Source: Rhynchonema sp. JSB1_4
Taxonomy: Eukaryota; Nematoda; Chromadorea; Monhysterida; Xyalidae
Assembly (NCBI GenBank): GCA_030248065.1
Contig: JASAMV010003880.1
Span: 30,777 to 94,776 of the forward strand
Reading direction: 5' to 3'
Length of the DNA: 64,000 bases
This document shows, piece after piece, positions 1 to 10,994 of this stretch (position 1 is the stretch's first letter; the number at the start of each line of letters is the position of its first letter). The position numbers and the translations under genes were made by a program. Under the pieces are notes generated by a model. It did no database searches, was not told where the DNA came from, and saw nothing but the letters and a program-made list of their open reading frames with translations.

Positions 1-243
1 TCGGTTCGCGTGCTAATTGAAGAACTGTGGTCAACTCAGATTGTCAAAGGTCGCCATTCAAAAGTAGCCCAGCGCGCGCGAGAAATACATACATTGTATA
101 TACATACATGACATTGCGTCGAATCGACGACTTTAGTTGATGATCTGTGTTGACCACATGTCAATAAGCCCGGTTCGGTCATGCACAGGACCGATCAGCA
201 CGTGTGAATCATGCAAACGAAGATAGACCATGCCCCAACTTAC

Positions 244-3200
244 ATTGGTCGTCGGTCGGACTGCAGCGAAAATGAAGGCGCTGAAAACGAATAACGAGCA
301 ACATGGTGTGTCCGAGGCAGGGTTGGATTAAAAAAAAAAGTAAAAATTTTTTGTAAAAAAAATTTTTAAAAAAAAAAAAGTTGGCCACTTTTTTTATTTT
401 AAAATTTTAAAAAGTAAGTCCACTTTTTTATTATTTTTCCCCTTTTTTTCGTTATTTTCTCACTTTTTTAAGGTAAAAAATGTATGTTTTCATGCGTTTT
501 ATTGCTCATCATTCTCAAAAAATCGCCTGCGGCGCTTATATTTCAGTTTAAAATGGCGTTGTAATGGACTCATACAGTTCCCAGACATCCCAACAATCGC
601 TGCACGTATAATATAGGACACCCCATACCGTATACTGTGCAGTTATTGAGCTATCGACGTAAGCTATCAACAGACTCCACTTTGCTCGCCTATTTGCAGT
701 TGTGTGGATTTGTCATTTGTTGCTTTTGGCACACAACATGAGTGTGGTGTAACTCTTTATCTCTCTTCAAATTTATCCCCAAATTCACAAACAGAAGGTT
801 GGTCTTCTCTTTGTCATATATGCCCACAGAGTTACCTCCGGGCGGGTTCTCAAATTATGACCAAATGGGCTAGATCGCAGGTGATCGACATAAACATGCA
901 AGTCAGTGGAGAAGTTCTCTTTAGTGCCCCTCAAAACATACCTAGGTAACATGATTTCAGAAATTTCATTTTTCTAGAAACCAATTTTTTTGGGGGTCCG
1001 GAATAAAAAAAAGTGATTTTTAAAAAAAAATTTAAAAAGTTTTTTTTAAAAAAAAGTTCGATAATAAAAAAAATTTTTAATCCAACCCTGGTCCGAGGTC
1101 GGTTTGACTTTGAGTTGGCGCATAAATATTTTTGCTCACCACATGCTGGTGAAGCAGCAGCCATTTCATAGTATATCTCTGGACTCGTAATAGTGAAATC
1201 CACTCTTGTGGCCAAACTAAAGTGCATGCACCTCTGGACAGATAGGGGATCAAACTGGGCATAGATTTCAACTTGGCGACAGTCACCCAAAGTGATAAAA
1301 AACAGAGCATAAAAAGGCCCCCACCTGACAATCGTCAACGCCACACCCAAATACTCGAACAAGTCGCTTTTCGGCACCTCGGCTTTCAGGCCGAACCAGC
1401 CAAACCTAAATTCCAGAAGATTGATGGGCCACCTTGAGAATTCAGGCAAAAGTTGGCTTTCAAAATCTGACCTCCCCGTCGCCCAGCCGATCACAATTTG
1501 TACGGAACCCCAAATTAGTGGGCCCAGGCCCATGCCAATCAAGTTCACAATTGGAATCGCTGTGATGCCGCCTGTGACATTTTGTGAAATTTTGGAATAT
1601 CAGGGCCTACATTAAAGGGCTCGGGACACAACCGAAGGAAGGGCAGCAGAGCGCAGTGTTACACATCGTTGGAAAGCACTGTGGCAGCATAGGTTACACA
1701 CAAACGTTAAAGGGTCTCCGCCATATATATGCGACCGAAACCAATCTCAATGAGACTTGGCACCGTAAGTGGGCTTGGTCCAAAACACTCACGGCCAAGA
1801 AAATTTTTTCCCATATCAGCTCCCTGTCTGAGCCAGGAGGGCTAAAAGGTAAAAAATTTTGACCCTACCTCAGCACCTTAAAATTAAAATATCGATCTGT
1901 TTCGCATATTCTTTGTGTGCAGTTTGTTCACAAATTTTTCATAAACGCCTTGGGTCTAATTTAGAACCATATTCACTTTTTTGGCACTACCACAGCTCGC
2001 GCTATTTTGCCAAAACCACGGAAATTTTCGAAAAAAAATTTTCCGTTGTATTTTCCGGTCACATAAAAAGCACACAGAGCTTTTATATAAAGTAAGCAAG
2101 AAAGCCCGTATACCATGCTATTCAAGCGATCAATGACTAATTTTCCACCGCTGATAAGTTTCGACAAAAGCTCGCTCAACTGTGGTGAACCTCAACTTTT
2201 TTACCATTTTCTGTGGATCCCAAGCACACTTCTATCTCATATTTTCCTATTTTAGTAACAATGTACCGAGGTGATATATGGCACGCTAGATAGTAAAAAT
2301 ATAATTGTTGTTAATTATGTGCAAATCTAGGTTGGTCCAGCTGCATCCTTGGAGGTACGAGCAATAAATGAGTTTTACACAAAATTCATAATTTTAGCAA
2401 ATTTTCGCTTCCGTCATATTTTTAGCCTATCTACAGTTGGGTAGGAATTGTGGCTTTTGCTGTCCGATGAAGCCCAAACGTTATTGTTGTTTATCGATCA
2501 AAATCCAAAATTCTAGTTCTAACGTATCCTGAGAAAAATCATGTTAAGTGAAGGCACCGCAGACGCTGGTCCTGTTGTAAGCCCGGTTGTAGTTCCAAGT
2601 CCAACGCATGGACCACAATTAACACGATTTTTCTCAAGATACGTTAGAGCTATAATTTTGAATTTTGATCGATAAACAACAATAACGTTTGGGCTTCATC
2701 GGACAGCAAAAGCCACAATTCCTACCCAACTGTAGATAGGCTAAAAATATGACGGAAGTGAAAATTTGATAAAATTATGAATTTTGGGTAATTTTCATTT
2801 ATTGCTCGTACCTCCAGGGATGCAGCTGGACCAACCTAGATTTGCACATAATTAACAACAATTATATTTTTACTATCTAGCGTGCCATATATCACCTCGG
2901 TACATTGTTACTAAAATAGGAAAATATGAGATAGAAGTGTGCTGGGGATCCACAGAAAATGGCAAAAAAAGTTGAGGTTCACCACAGTTGAGCGAGCTTT
3001 TGTTGAAACTTATCAGCGGTGGAAAATTAGTCACTGATCGCCTGAATCGGAGCTAGCATGGTAATGCTAAGCGACATATGGTTCATTCCCTATAGTGCGC
3101 TTTCTGAAAATTTTGATCGTGCGCTATTTCAACAATACTCAACCGAATGAGCTCAAACTTGCACACAATGTATATACCGTGCCCCAAAATGGCCACACAA

Positions 3201-6200
3201 AATTTCATCCCGCTGCGTGCCCACACGCGCAATCGCGGGCAAGATACAGTTGTCATTTTTGTAAAAACGTTCTTTCCCTTTTTTTTTTCCACAAAAGAGT
3301 AGTCAGGGCCCAGACGTTACTGAACACCAGAAATGTTAATATCGCATATAGGGTTTTCGCACACGAGAAACACGATGGTGCTATCGCCGACTTCGTAACT
3401 CCACGACTGAGACCGGTTCCAGACCATGACCACGACTTTTTGTATGTAAAGTGTGCTTCCCGAAGTAAAATTTCGCCGAAAAGTTGGGTTACCAGAACTA
3501 TTAAAGTTGTTTATGTGGTTTTCGTACTCGAGAAACACGGTGGTGCTATCGCCGAGTTCGTAACTTTTAGTATGAACGGTTCCAGACCATGACTTTTTGT
3601 ACAGAATGTGTGGTTCTAAAGCCAAAATCAGAGATTATATGTGTTTTTAATTTTTGTTACGTCAAAAATATATTAATTCCAATTCGTTAAATGTTTTTCA
3701 GCTCAAAAAGAGCCATAATGGACGCTCAGACACACACAATAATGCATTAGTGCACGTAGTTGCCTGATTCGTAAAGCGCACAATGTATTAAGAGCGCGGG
3801 GGAATAGTAACAGATAGGTGTCAATGGAATAGGGTTCACAAATCGAAAAAAGTGGATTTCGCTCATATTGCACAAAAAGTTGACTACTACACTTACTAAG
3901 ACACATACAAAATTTTGGTTCCAAAATCCAAAGCATTAAATAGTTATGGGCGCATTTAAGTGAGCAGGTCGAAGATTTCTTGAAATTCCAAAAATGTACC
4001 AAGTTTATGTTGATGAGGCTGTCATTTGTTTTAGATCGGGTGCTATTTAATGAAAATCACACATAATAGTCAATTTGTTATCTACTTTTCAACCATGTAA
4101 AAATAAAGGCAAAAATTCGCTGCATTTTCTCTTCCGTTGAATTTTTCAAAAATCAGCTCTGAAATTTAGTGCATATCAAAAACAACCAATTTTAAAAAAG
4201 TCCTCACCGACGAATTCTTTCTATTTGGTCTCAAAATGTGCGCCATAAAATTCTGATATTGGTTTATAAATCTGGTTTGTGACAAATTTGAATATCTCCT
4301 GAAAAGCTTAGATAAAGAACATTTTTTTTTGTTTTCTTCCTCACTTTTTTGTCTTTTTCTTTGCACGGATTCACATTGGAGAAACGACCGATGTGGGTGT
4401 CACGAACGGCAACAAGATGCTTGTCAATGTAGTCTTGAAAGTAAACAGCTTGTTCATGACACATGACAAGCTATCAAAATGGATACAAGTTCAGAAATGC
4501 AAGCTATTTGGCACCAGCCGTCATCGGCAAAAATTCGCTGCAACCTGTCACTTGATGCATCACACGAGGTGAGCAACAAGGAACAACAACACACATTATA
4601 CAAGCAGTCAACACAACACACACATTATAGCTGCAACACAACACGTTTTATGTAAACGGCAGAACACACATGCGCACGCGCAAATACATTTATGTAACAC
4701 ATTAAGGCAAGCCAGCGGCTGGATCGCATAGCGCAATCGGTTAGGCGCAGCATTGAACATGCGTGCGTGTGTCTGTCGCGCAGGTTCAAACCCTGTAGCG
4801 CGTCTTTTTTTTGCGTCGCGGGTTTTGGGTGAACGTTTTACCATTATTACTTTTTATTTCGTAACTTGATGCAATGCAAAAACATTTAGAAATAGGCAAG
4901 AGTTGAAACAAACGAATAGCCATTCACAGATTTGCTGCATTTTCCTAAGAAACGGTTGCCTTGAAAAGCACATAAATTGAAAGCACTCTCGTGGTATTTA
5001 CAGTTAAGAAACACATACAGTATGTAGGTTTCAGCAGCATACACATCAGAACTCATATTTGGGAAACACATGCATCAATTATTTTTACATATTCCATCAT
5101 TCAATTGAACTGCGCACCATAACAAAACAAGAAAGAAAATAAAACGAGGAAATTTTTTTTGCTTCATAATAACATAAATTGCCGACAATATTCAAATTTG
5201 TCACAAACCACATTTATAAACCAATATCAGAATTTTATGGCGCACATTTTGAGGCCCAATAGAAAGAATTCGTCGGTGAGGACTTTTTTAAAATTGGGTG
5301 TTTCTGAGATGCACTCGTTTTTTTGACATTTTTTTAAAAAAATGCAATGGAAGAGAAAACGTCCAATATCGTGCAACTATTTTTACACAGCTGAAAAGCG
5401 GACAAAAAACTGCTATATGTGTGCAAATTTCAGCGCCCAATGTTGTTTATCGGCTGAGATCCAATTGGATTGACATTTATTTTTTCAGCATTTTTCATTT
5501 TTAAAATTTTCCAAAAAATGCAAACCGAACACCTTTAAATTGAAATTACTGAAAGTATACTTACATTTGGAACGCCAAACTTGGAGAGCATTCAAAAATA
5601 TGTTGTGGCGTTGATTTCCAATCAAAAAAACCATATCCAAAATTTCAGTTTTGTGAACCCTACTTTGCGATTCTTACCACCCCATGCTTTTAAACACAAC
5701 ACACAGCCAGCCAGCCAGCACACACACACACAGGCAGGCAGGCAGCCAGCACACACACACAGGCAGCAAGCACAACAGGCAATGCACGCGTAGTTACATA
5801 CAGTGGCGGCCATAAGTTTTTAGACTCTTGCAGTGGATTTTGAAACTGGTGATTTCTGCTCTCTGCAGCTGTGTGTGAGCTCGGCTGCTCCGTCCGTTGT
5901 CTTGCGGCAGGTGTCCACTATAACCATGGCACATGCCGATCTCAGATCTCCACATCAAAAAAGACTGTGGCAGAAGTTCGGTGCTGGGTCCCATTCAGGC
6001 CCGGCCAAAAGTTTTTAGACTTTCTCAGATGACCGTCTCTTTGGTTGTTTTTGGTGGCTTTTTGAGTTAAATGCGACCCCTACGAGAAAGTTGAGGTGCC
6101 CTGATCGTTTGTGGAAGGTTTCGCCACTCTTGGTTCCGCAACGGTGGAGGAGTGGCTGATTGGCGGAGGAGGAGCGGCCAAAGTGCCGAAAATCTCAGAG

Positions 6201-9200
6201 CTAAACCACTAATCGGTTGTAAAGTGTTATGTCGGTTCAGGTTGTGGTTTGTTTTTAATCTAAACAACGTGACAAACCACTAATGACCATTATTTGCAAG
6301 ATTCAGCAATATAGTCACCAGCCACGGTGCCCTCGGTTTTTCCCCGACATTGCCGGATTCACCGGTGGGTTGTAGATTTGGTGATAGCTGAGTGGAGGTG
6401 TGAGCTGGATGGAACCAAACAGGTCGACAGTACAGGCAATCAAGTTTGACTCTTACTAAACTGACAATAACCGGAATTGGATCACTGCCACTAAAATTAC
6501 AGAGGGCCCAAATTCACATGTCGGTCTTAACTACTGAATTATGCCCAAATATCAAGGATTGTTTTTGAACCAGTCTGTATTTCTTGAAGGAGTGGTTCTA
6601 CGTGGTTATTGTCGTTTGACGAAAGTGAGCTGGTGCGGCAATCGGTCTAACTACAGGGTTGGTGATCCACCCACCCCTATGTACTCCTGAGCTGCAGACG
6701 ATAACTATGGTCCGCCGGGGTCCCCGACACCGACCATGCGAATCGCGAAATATTGAAAAGTAACACACGGTTACCAGAGGTTCAGAATATGATGCTGACG
6801 CTTATTTAGCACTTTCAGGACAAGAAGAGATTATAATGAGCGGTCATTCGCAGCTCTAAGACCGATTCATGATCGATCTTTGGGGTTGCCGACACTTTGA
6901 CTGTTCCTCCTCCTCCAATCAGCCACTCCTCCACCGTTATTCATCCGAGAGACTCAACACACATCACAAATGATCGGGCTACCTCGATTTGCCTCATACA
7001 CACCAGATTTGTCACCAAAATCAATCAAAACAACCAAGAAAACAATCCACTGAAAAAGTCTAAAAACTTTTGGCCGGGCCAAAACCTGGCCGGCTGCGAA
7101 AAAATTATGCTCGCAACCAAACAATACATAAAGATGGCTTGTTCTGCTGTATGACTAATTAGTGACGTCATACCCAGCCCAGATCCCAAGCTCGGCCCAC
7201 TCGCTGCAGTCAGCTTGCTGTTTCAGGCACGTGCATTATTACAACACAAGAGTCTAAAAACTTATGGCCGCCACTGTATGTAGTAAAGCTTGTGAAGGAG
7301 ATTGGCGAAGCGATGTCCGAGCGGTATAACGCGCAGCACTGAAGATGAAAGGCCGCGGGTTCAAACATTCACGCGCGCAGCCAACTTTGTTGTATTTTTA
7401 TTAACTTTTAATGAATTCTGCGTAACATTTTTTCAGTTTTTTCGTGTTTTTATTTGAGATTAATTATTAAGCACAGGTGCGGTTCGCAGTTTATGCGCTG
7501 TGATGTCATTCATGATAAAATACCGACAAGATATCAACTTCTTAATTAAAATAGCTGTTGCTCTCTAACATTCGAATCTTTTCCCGCATTTATAATTTGA
7601 CTTTCGTGGGAAAGTTAAATAGTAGTTTTTACGTAACATTGAATCCAAGATGTAGTGGTGCGGCGGCCAACACCAAAGCAATCTGGAGACTGATGTTTGA
7701 CACTTATTTCATTGCTGAAGCTGAAGGGACAGGTTGCATGGAAGTTCATTGCACAGCTTTGCTTGGTACTAAACCAACAAGTGCCATTCTCTGAGACGAT
7801 GCGCAATCAGTGGGCTATAATTGATGGTATTGGTTGTACAATGACTTTATAAGAATTGGTCAAATTTTTTTCCTGAATCGTAAAGAGGGAAAGTGACGGG
7901 GCAATGACGTTGCGTTGCGTGATCGCACACAAAGCATGTAGTAAAGAGAATGTTTCAGACCTGCGGCAACGTGGTTGATCCGCTAGATTATTTTCAGTTG
8001 AAAATGTTTTGTGACAATTACAAATAGCACAGTAGTTAAGAGTGACTGAACGTGAAAATCAGGATTGATTTTGATGAATTCTTATATAGTCATTGTGCGA
8101 CCAATACCTAGGGTGTCAAATACATACCTGGCGGTAAATTAAAAAAATAAATAACTTGACAAGTTACCATGTTCCTCAAAAACATAGACATGCTCGTGGG
8201 GCACTGCGTTAGTTTTGTTTCAGTGGCGGGTGAAGACGCAGACACAAGCGTGTCTCCATTGTTAGAACCCCATAGTGAAATCGAAACACAAAATTGGCCT
8301 TATGTCACGATAACCACCGATTCATATATCCTGCCAAAAAGTACAGCATCCTTAAACTAACCCCAACACCTCATTGCGCTCATGTGCGTTGATTACTTGA
8401 GAAAAGTCTGACGGTCGACATTTTCTTAGTCAGAACCATTGCTTGCCGGAACTGAAAACTTTCTGTGCCTGATTTATCCGGGTTCTCTGTTTGACGCTTG
8501 CGCGATATAAAAGAACGACACAAGAAAGAAAAATGCCCCAAGGGGCATAAAAGAAATATGGTTCCCTGGCTGACTGGCATAAAAGAACGATACTAGCTTG
8601 CACCACTTTGCTGATGTTTCATTAGGCACTGGAATAAACGTAAGTGTGTTCTGAGCTGTTTGATACCGAACAGTAGACATTGAACCATATTCCCGGCGCG
8701 TGCTGTCTTGCCACCAGAGACACAGGGCACGGAGATATTGAAAGATTGCAATATTCTCTTTACTCCTCTCTTTGTTAAACCATCGTGCGCAACCGAAGAC
8801 TGCACAGTTACCGTCGTGAGGTTGAAAAGAAGAAACAGTTGCCTGGGTTTGCACGAAAGTTTCGATATCGGCTGGGTGTTGGTTCAAAAGAGTTCGCGCC
8901 GGGAATATGGTTCAATGTCTACTGTTCGGTATCAAACAGCTCAGAACACACTTACGTTTATTCCAGTGCCTAATGAAACATCAGCAAAGTGGTGCAAGCT
9001 AGTATCGTTCTTTTATGCCAGTCAGCCAGGGAACCATATTTCTTTTATGCCCCTTGGGGCATTTTTCTTTCTTGTAGCATGATATACGGGCTTTCTTGCC
9101 TACTTATATAAAAACTCTGTGTGCTTTCTATGTGACCGGAAAATACAACGGAAAATTTTTTTTCGAAAATTTCCGTGGTTTTGGCAAAATAGCGCGAGCT

Positions 9201-10994
9201 GTGGTAGTGCCAAAAAAGTGAATATGGTTTTAAATTAGACCCAAGGCGTTTATGAAAAATTTGTGAACAAACTTCACACAAAGAGTACGCGAAACAGATC
9301 GATATTTTAATTTCAAGGTGCTGGGGTAGGGTCAAAATTTTTTCACCTTTTAGCCCTCCTGGCTCAGACAGGGAGCTGATATGGGGAAAAATTTTCTTGG
9401 CCGTGAGTGTTTTGGACCAAGCCCACTTACGGTGCCAAGTTTCATTGAGATTGGTTTCGGTCGCGTATATATGGCGGAGCCCCTTTAAGCTCCTTAGAGA
9501 TCCGCAGTTTACAATAGCTGTTAGCAATAAGCATTTATAGCTGAATATCATATTCAGGTTAGTATGGCTGTCCCGAGAGATCTGTAGACCTTGGGGTCTT
9601 CGGAGCTTGATAGGTTGCTAAACCAAACGTTACTCTCAATTTTTTGTTTCGAATCCGATACAATCTATGGCCTTTATGTGTCACAATTCTGACAATGAAT
9701 GTAACCACCTAATTTAGCGGCAATTTAATGGGATTTTAGGCCTGTCACGGAGCTAGCCACGAGTTAAAAAATTTAAAAACTTTATTTTCTGGTACTTTCG
9801 ACGATGCTCTATTTCTCCATTGCATTCTTATTTCCGCAGCGCTAAGCGTGACCTCAAAATTTAGGGACAAACTTGTGTTATCGAAAAATAAGGCCGATTT
9901 TTGGAACGTTGCGCACCCTCACCGTGTGAAGCAATGGTTTGAGCGACTGAAGTTGTGATGGTAAGTTATTCCGAAGCTGTTGTAATCCTATCCACGTGTC
10001 ACTTGACCATCAACTCATTTGGGGTTTCTGCACCGGTCGTTCCAATTTGTGCAAAAATTCAGTTTTTTCTGGAACGAAAAGTCCCTCTACCAAGAGATAG
10101 CTAATTTCCAAGGAGCTTAAAGTTTGTGCGTGACATAGACTGTCGGAATGCTTTCCAACGGTATGTAACACTATGTCCTGCTACCCTTCCTTCGGTTATG
10201 TCCCGAGCCCTTTAATGTATATATCGTCAACTCTGATCATCAAATCCCGTCGTCAAACTCACCCCTAAATGCCATTATAATTCTTACACACATGCAGGGC
10301 TGCTTGAGAGTAAATGATGCTACGCGCCTAATCCTATGTGTACTTGAGAGTTGACGACCAAAAGTTGACGACTTGCGTCGTCGGCCAATCAATCAGGCAA
10401 CGTTTGTTCAGAGTGCACACAATCTTTTGGAGTTGCACTTTTGAAGCGTTGGTCTATGGCCAACTATGAGCATGGCACTATATGCTAATATACACAACAA
10501 AAGTGACCATCGAAACTAATCATATAGCCATTATAACCGTACCTGTTGCCAACAGTGCCCCGCCAGCAAAGGCCACCCAATAGAACGGGAAGCCAGTGAA
10601 AATGCCAAGAATCACGCCGGAAAACAATATTCCACCAGCACATTCTATCCACTGGACGTAGAAACCTAAGAAGTGCAGTGATGTTGGCTATTGGTGGCCC
10701 GTCCCGACCTGCATTCGCAGACGGCCGATGCATCAGGTCATCGTCAGTGAATCAAAGTTTGGTATGGACCAGATTAACTTCAAACATGACTGAGTTCGGG
10801 CAGCTACTGCCAAGGCTTGATTTCACGTCTGCTTCTTCTAACAAGCCTACACAAGAACAAAAACCGATAAACGAAATAATTCCGTTATTATGTATACCGT
10901 CCTGCATTTCGTATGGTTTGACGGGCACAAACATGCTGCCAAATCCCAGCGCCGTCACAACGCATAACAGCAGCCCCAACGCAGTGTCGTCCAT
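244..10994 (-). CDS. TMEM144: TMEM144-like multi-pass membrane protein, 5' part (gene continues past the left edge)
   Basis: Five exons: 10994-10898 (ATG at 10994), 10665-10543, 1571-1472, 1405-1325 and 280-244. All phases agree and give 146 residues. The start reads as a first membrane helix with FGSMFVPVKPYEMQDG, then GFYVQWIECAGG, ATGGITAIPIVNLIGMGLG, GWATGRFGWFGL and LTIVSAFIF. This order matches the N-terminal half of the TMEM144 family (FGSNFVPLKKFDTGDG, ATGNIAVVPIIKTIG, GWASSRFGWFGM, VVSAFIF in vertebrates, from memory). The family consists of about ten-helix, nucleotide-sugar-transporter-like proteins of unproven substrate. The exon-5 donor (GTAAGT) implies further exons beyond position 1. 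Intron 2 is about 8.97 kb and full of mobile elements; intron 4 carries the hAT-like insertion 318-1090. Identification is firm; the transported substrate is unknown. Confidence 0.85.
318..1090. mobile_element. hAT-like non-autonomous element with 8-bp TSD
   Basis: Ends CAGGGTTGGATTAAAAA and its inverted copy TTTTTAATCCAACCCTG are flanked by a perfect 8-bp duplication, GTCCGAGG, at 310-317 and 1091-1098. CAGGG ends plus an 8-bp TSD are typical of hAT. The interior is poly-A/T rich near both ends with no transposase frame. It sits in intron 4 of the TMEM144-like gene. Confidence 0.85.
1614..2107 (+). repeat. Dispersed repeat (TTAAAGGGCTCGGGACA family), copy 1
   Basis: Begins TTAAAGGGCTCGGGACAC, followed by a segment whose reverse complement recurs at 9085-9490. 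The start also recurs at 43944 (same orientation) and near 10213 (inverted). There are frame remnants but no recognisable protein. Confidence 0.7.
2112..3062. mobile_element. Fold-back element with about 435-bp inverted arms
   Basis: Arms 2112-2547 and 2625-3062 are nearly perfect inverted copies (for example TGGTCCAGCTGCATCC at 2333 versus GGATGCAGCTGGACCA at 2818), separated by a spacer of about 80 bp. No transposase. Located in TMEM144 intron 2. Confidence 0.85.
4180..5302. mobile_element. TIR element with about 115-bp inverted ends enclosing a tRNA-like sequence
   Basis: 4180-4295 and 5190-5302 are inverted copies (CGACGAATTCTTTCTAT at 4208 and ATAGAAAGAATTCGTCG at 5260; ATTGGTTTATAAAT versus ATTTATAAACCAAT). 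The interior holds the tRNA-like 4722-4803. No transposase frame recognised. Confidence 0.65.
4722..4803 (+). tRNA. tRNA-like sequence or tRNA-derived repeat head (probably not functional)
   Basis: A-box-like TAGCGCAATCGGTTA with a four-pair D stem (GCGC/GCGC), B box GGTTCAAACCC with a paired T stem (GCAGG/CCTGT), followed by eight T residues that fit a Pol III terminator. The acceptor stem does not pair well and the anticodon arm is irregular, so a pseudogene or SINE head is more likely than a working tRNA. Confidence 0.35.
5718..5790 (+). repeat. Simple CA/CAGC/GGCA repeat tract
   Basis: Interspersed (CA)n, (CAGC)n and (GGCA)n runs directly left of the Tc1-like element. They occupy roughly the position that the long TG/CA tract holds in the inverted copy B. 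Confidence 0.7.
5801..7276. mobile_element. Tc1/mariner-like element with IR/DR-like ends, TA TSD
   Basis: Outer ends CAGTGGCGGCCATAAGTTTT are inverted at 7276 and flanked by TA (5799-5800, 7277-7278). A second, related motif (GGCCAAAAGTTTTTAGACT) lies 198 bp inside the left end and 196 bp inside the right end, with inverted similarity extending about 180 bp further in. The paired outer and inner repeats resemble the IR/DR arrangement of some Tc1-like transposons. No intact transposase is visible. The inverted copy B has the uninterrupted target at 42414-42415. Confidence 0.85.
7307..7378 (+). tRNA. Degenerate tRNA-Phe-like sequence, copy A
   Basis: A-box-like TGTCCGAGCGGT, anticodon-loop-like CTGAAGA (GAA, 7339-7345) and B-box-like GGTTCAAAC. 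The acceptor stem does not pair. The copy at 42284-42358 is equally degenerate. It marks one end of the shared duplicated unit. Confidence 0.35.
7830..8104. mobile_element. MITE (TTGGT..CCAA ends), TA TSD, empty site in copy B
   Basis: Ends TTGGTTGTACAATGACT and inverted AGTCATTGTGCGACCAA, inverted similarity about 60 bp, flanked by TA (7828-7829, 8105-8106). The inverted copy B reads straight through at 41830-41831. The same family lies in the last JADE intron at about 17858-18126. Confidence 0.8.
8519..9077. mobile_element. Fold-back palindrome (CAAGAAAGAAAAATGCC ends), copy A
   Basis: Arms of about 170 bp begin CAAGAAAGAAAAATGCCCC and end with its complement at 9077. The inner arms share ACTTACGTTTATTCCAG-type sequence. 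The same palindrome forms the end of copy B at 40308-40890. Confidence 0.8.
9085..9490 (-). repeat. Dispersed repeat, inverted copy of 1709-2107
   Basis: Reads on the minus strand as the same sequence as 1709-2107 (shared CCTTGGGTCTAATTT and GGCCAAGAAAATTTT segments). Its partial frames are therefore repeat DNA, not genes. Confidence 0.75.
10040..10216 (-). repeat. Dispersed repeat (TTAAAGGGCTCGGGACA family), copy 3
   Basis: The minus strand begins TTAAAGGGCTCGGGACA at about 10213 and is collinear with 43944-44110, including the shared GACTTTTCGTTCCAGAAAAA. Confidence 0.7.

Larger units (their letters stand above)
3060..9077 (+). repeat. Inverted duplicated block, copy A
   Basis: Blocks within this interval recur in reverse order and complement at 40308-43660: 3060-3095 and 3330-3620 match 43660-42850, and 5780-5800 plus 7277-9077 match about 42435-40308. 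Copy A is expanded by insertions at 3.62-5.7 kb, 5801-7276 and 7830-8104. Confidence 0.75.

Noticed and set aside
931..1548. 205-codon minus-strand open frame
   Set aside because: It reads through two TMEM144 exons, the intervening intron and the hAT-like element. Only 1325-1405 and 1472-1571 are coding by family match.
4722..4803. Functional tRNA gene
   Set aside because: The D and T arms and a T tract are present, but the acceptor stem and anticodon arm do not pair properly.
5999..7080. Inner TIR pair as a separate insertion inside the Tc1-like element
   Set aside because: No TA duplication at its edges, and the spacing to the outer ends is equal (198/196 bp), so an IR/DR arrangement fits better.
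8474..9082. Several 60-137-codon frames on both strands
   Set aside because: They fall in the fold-back palindrome and recur at 40308-40890 as non-conserved frames.
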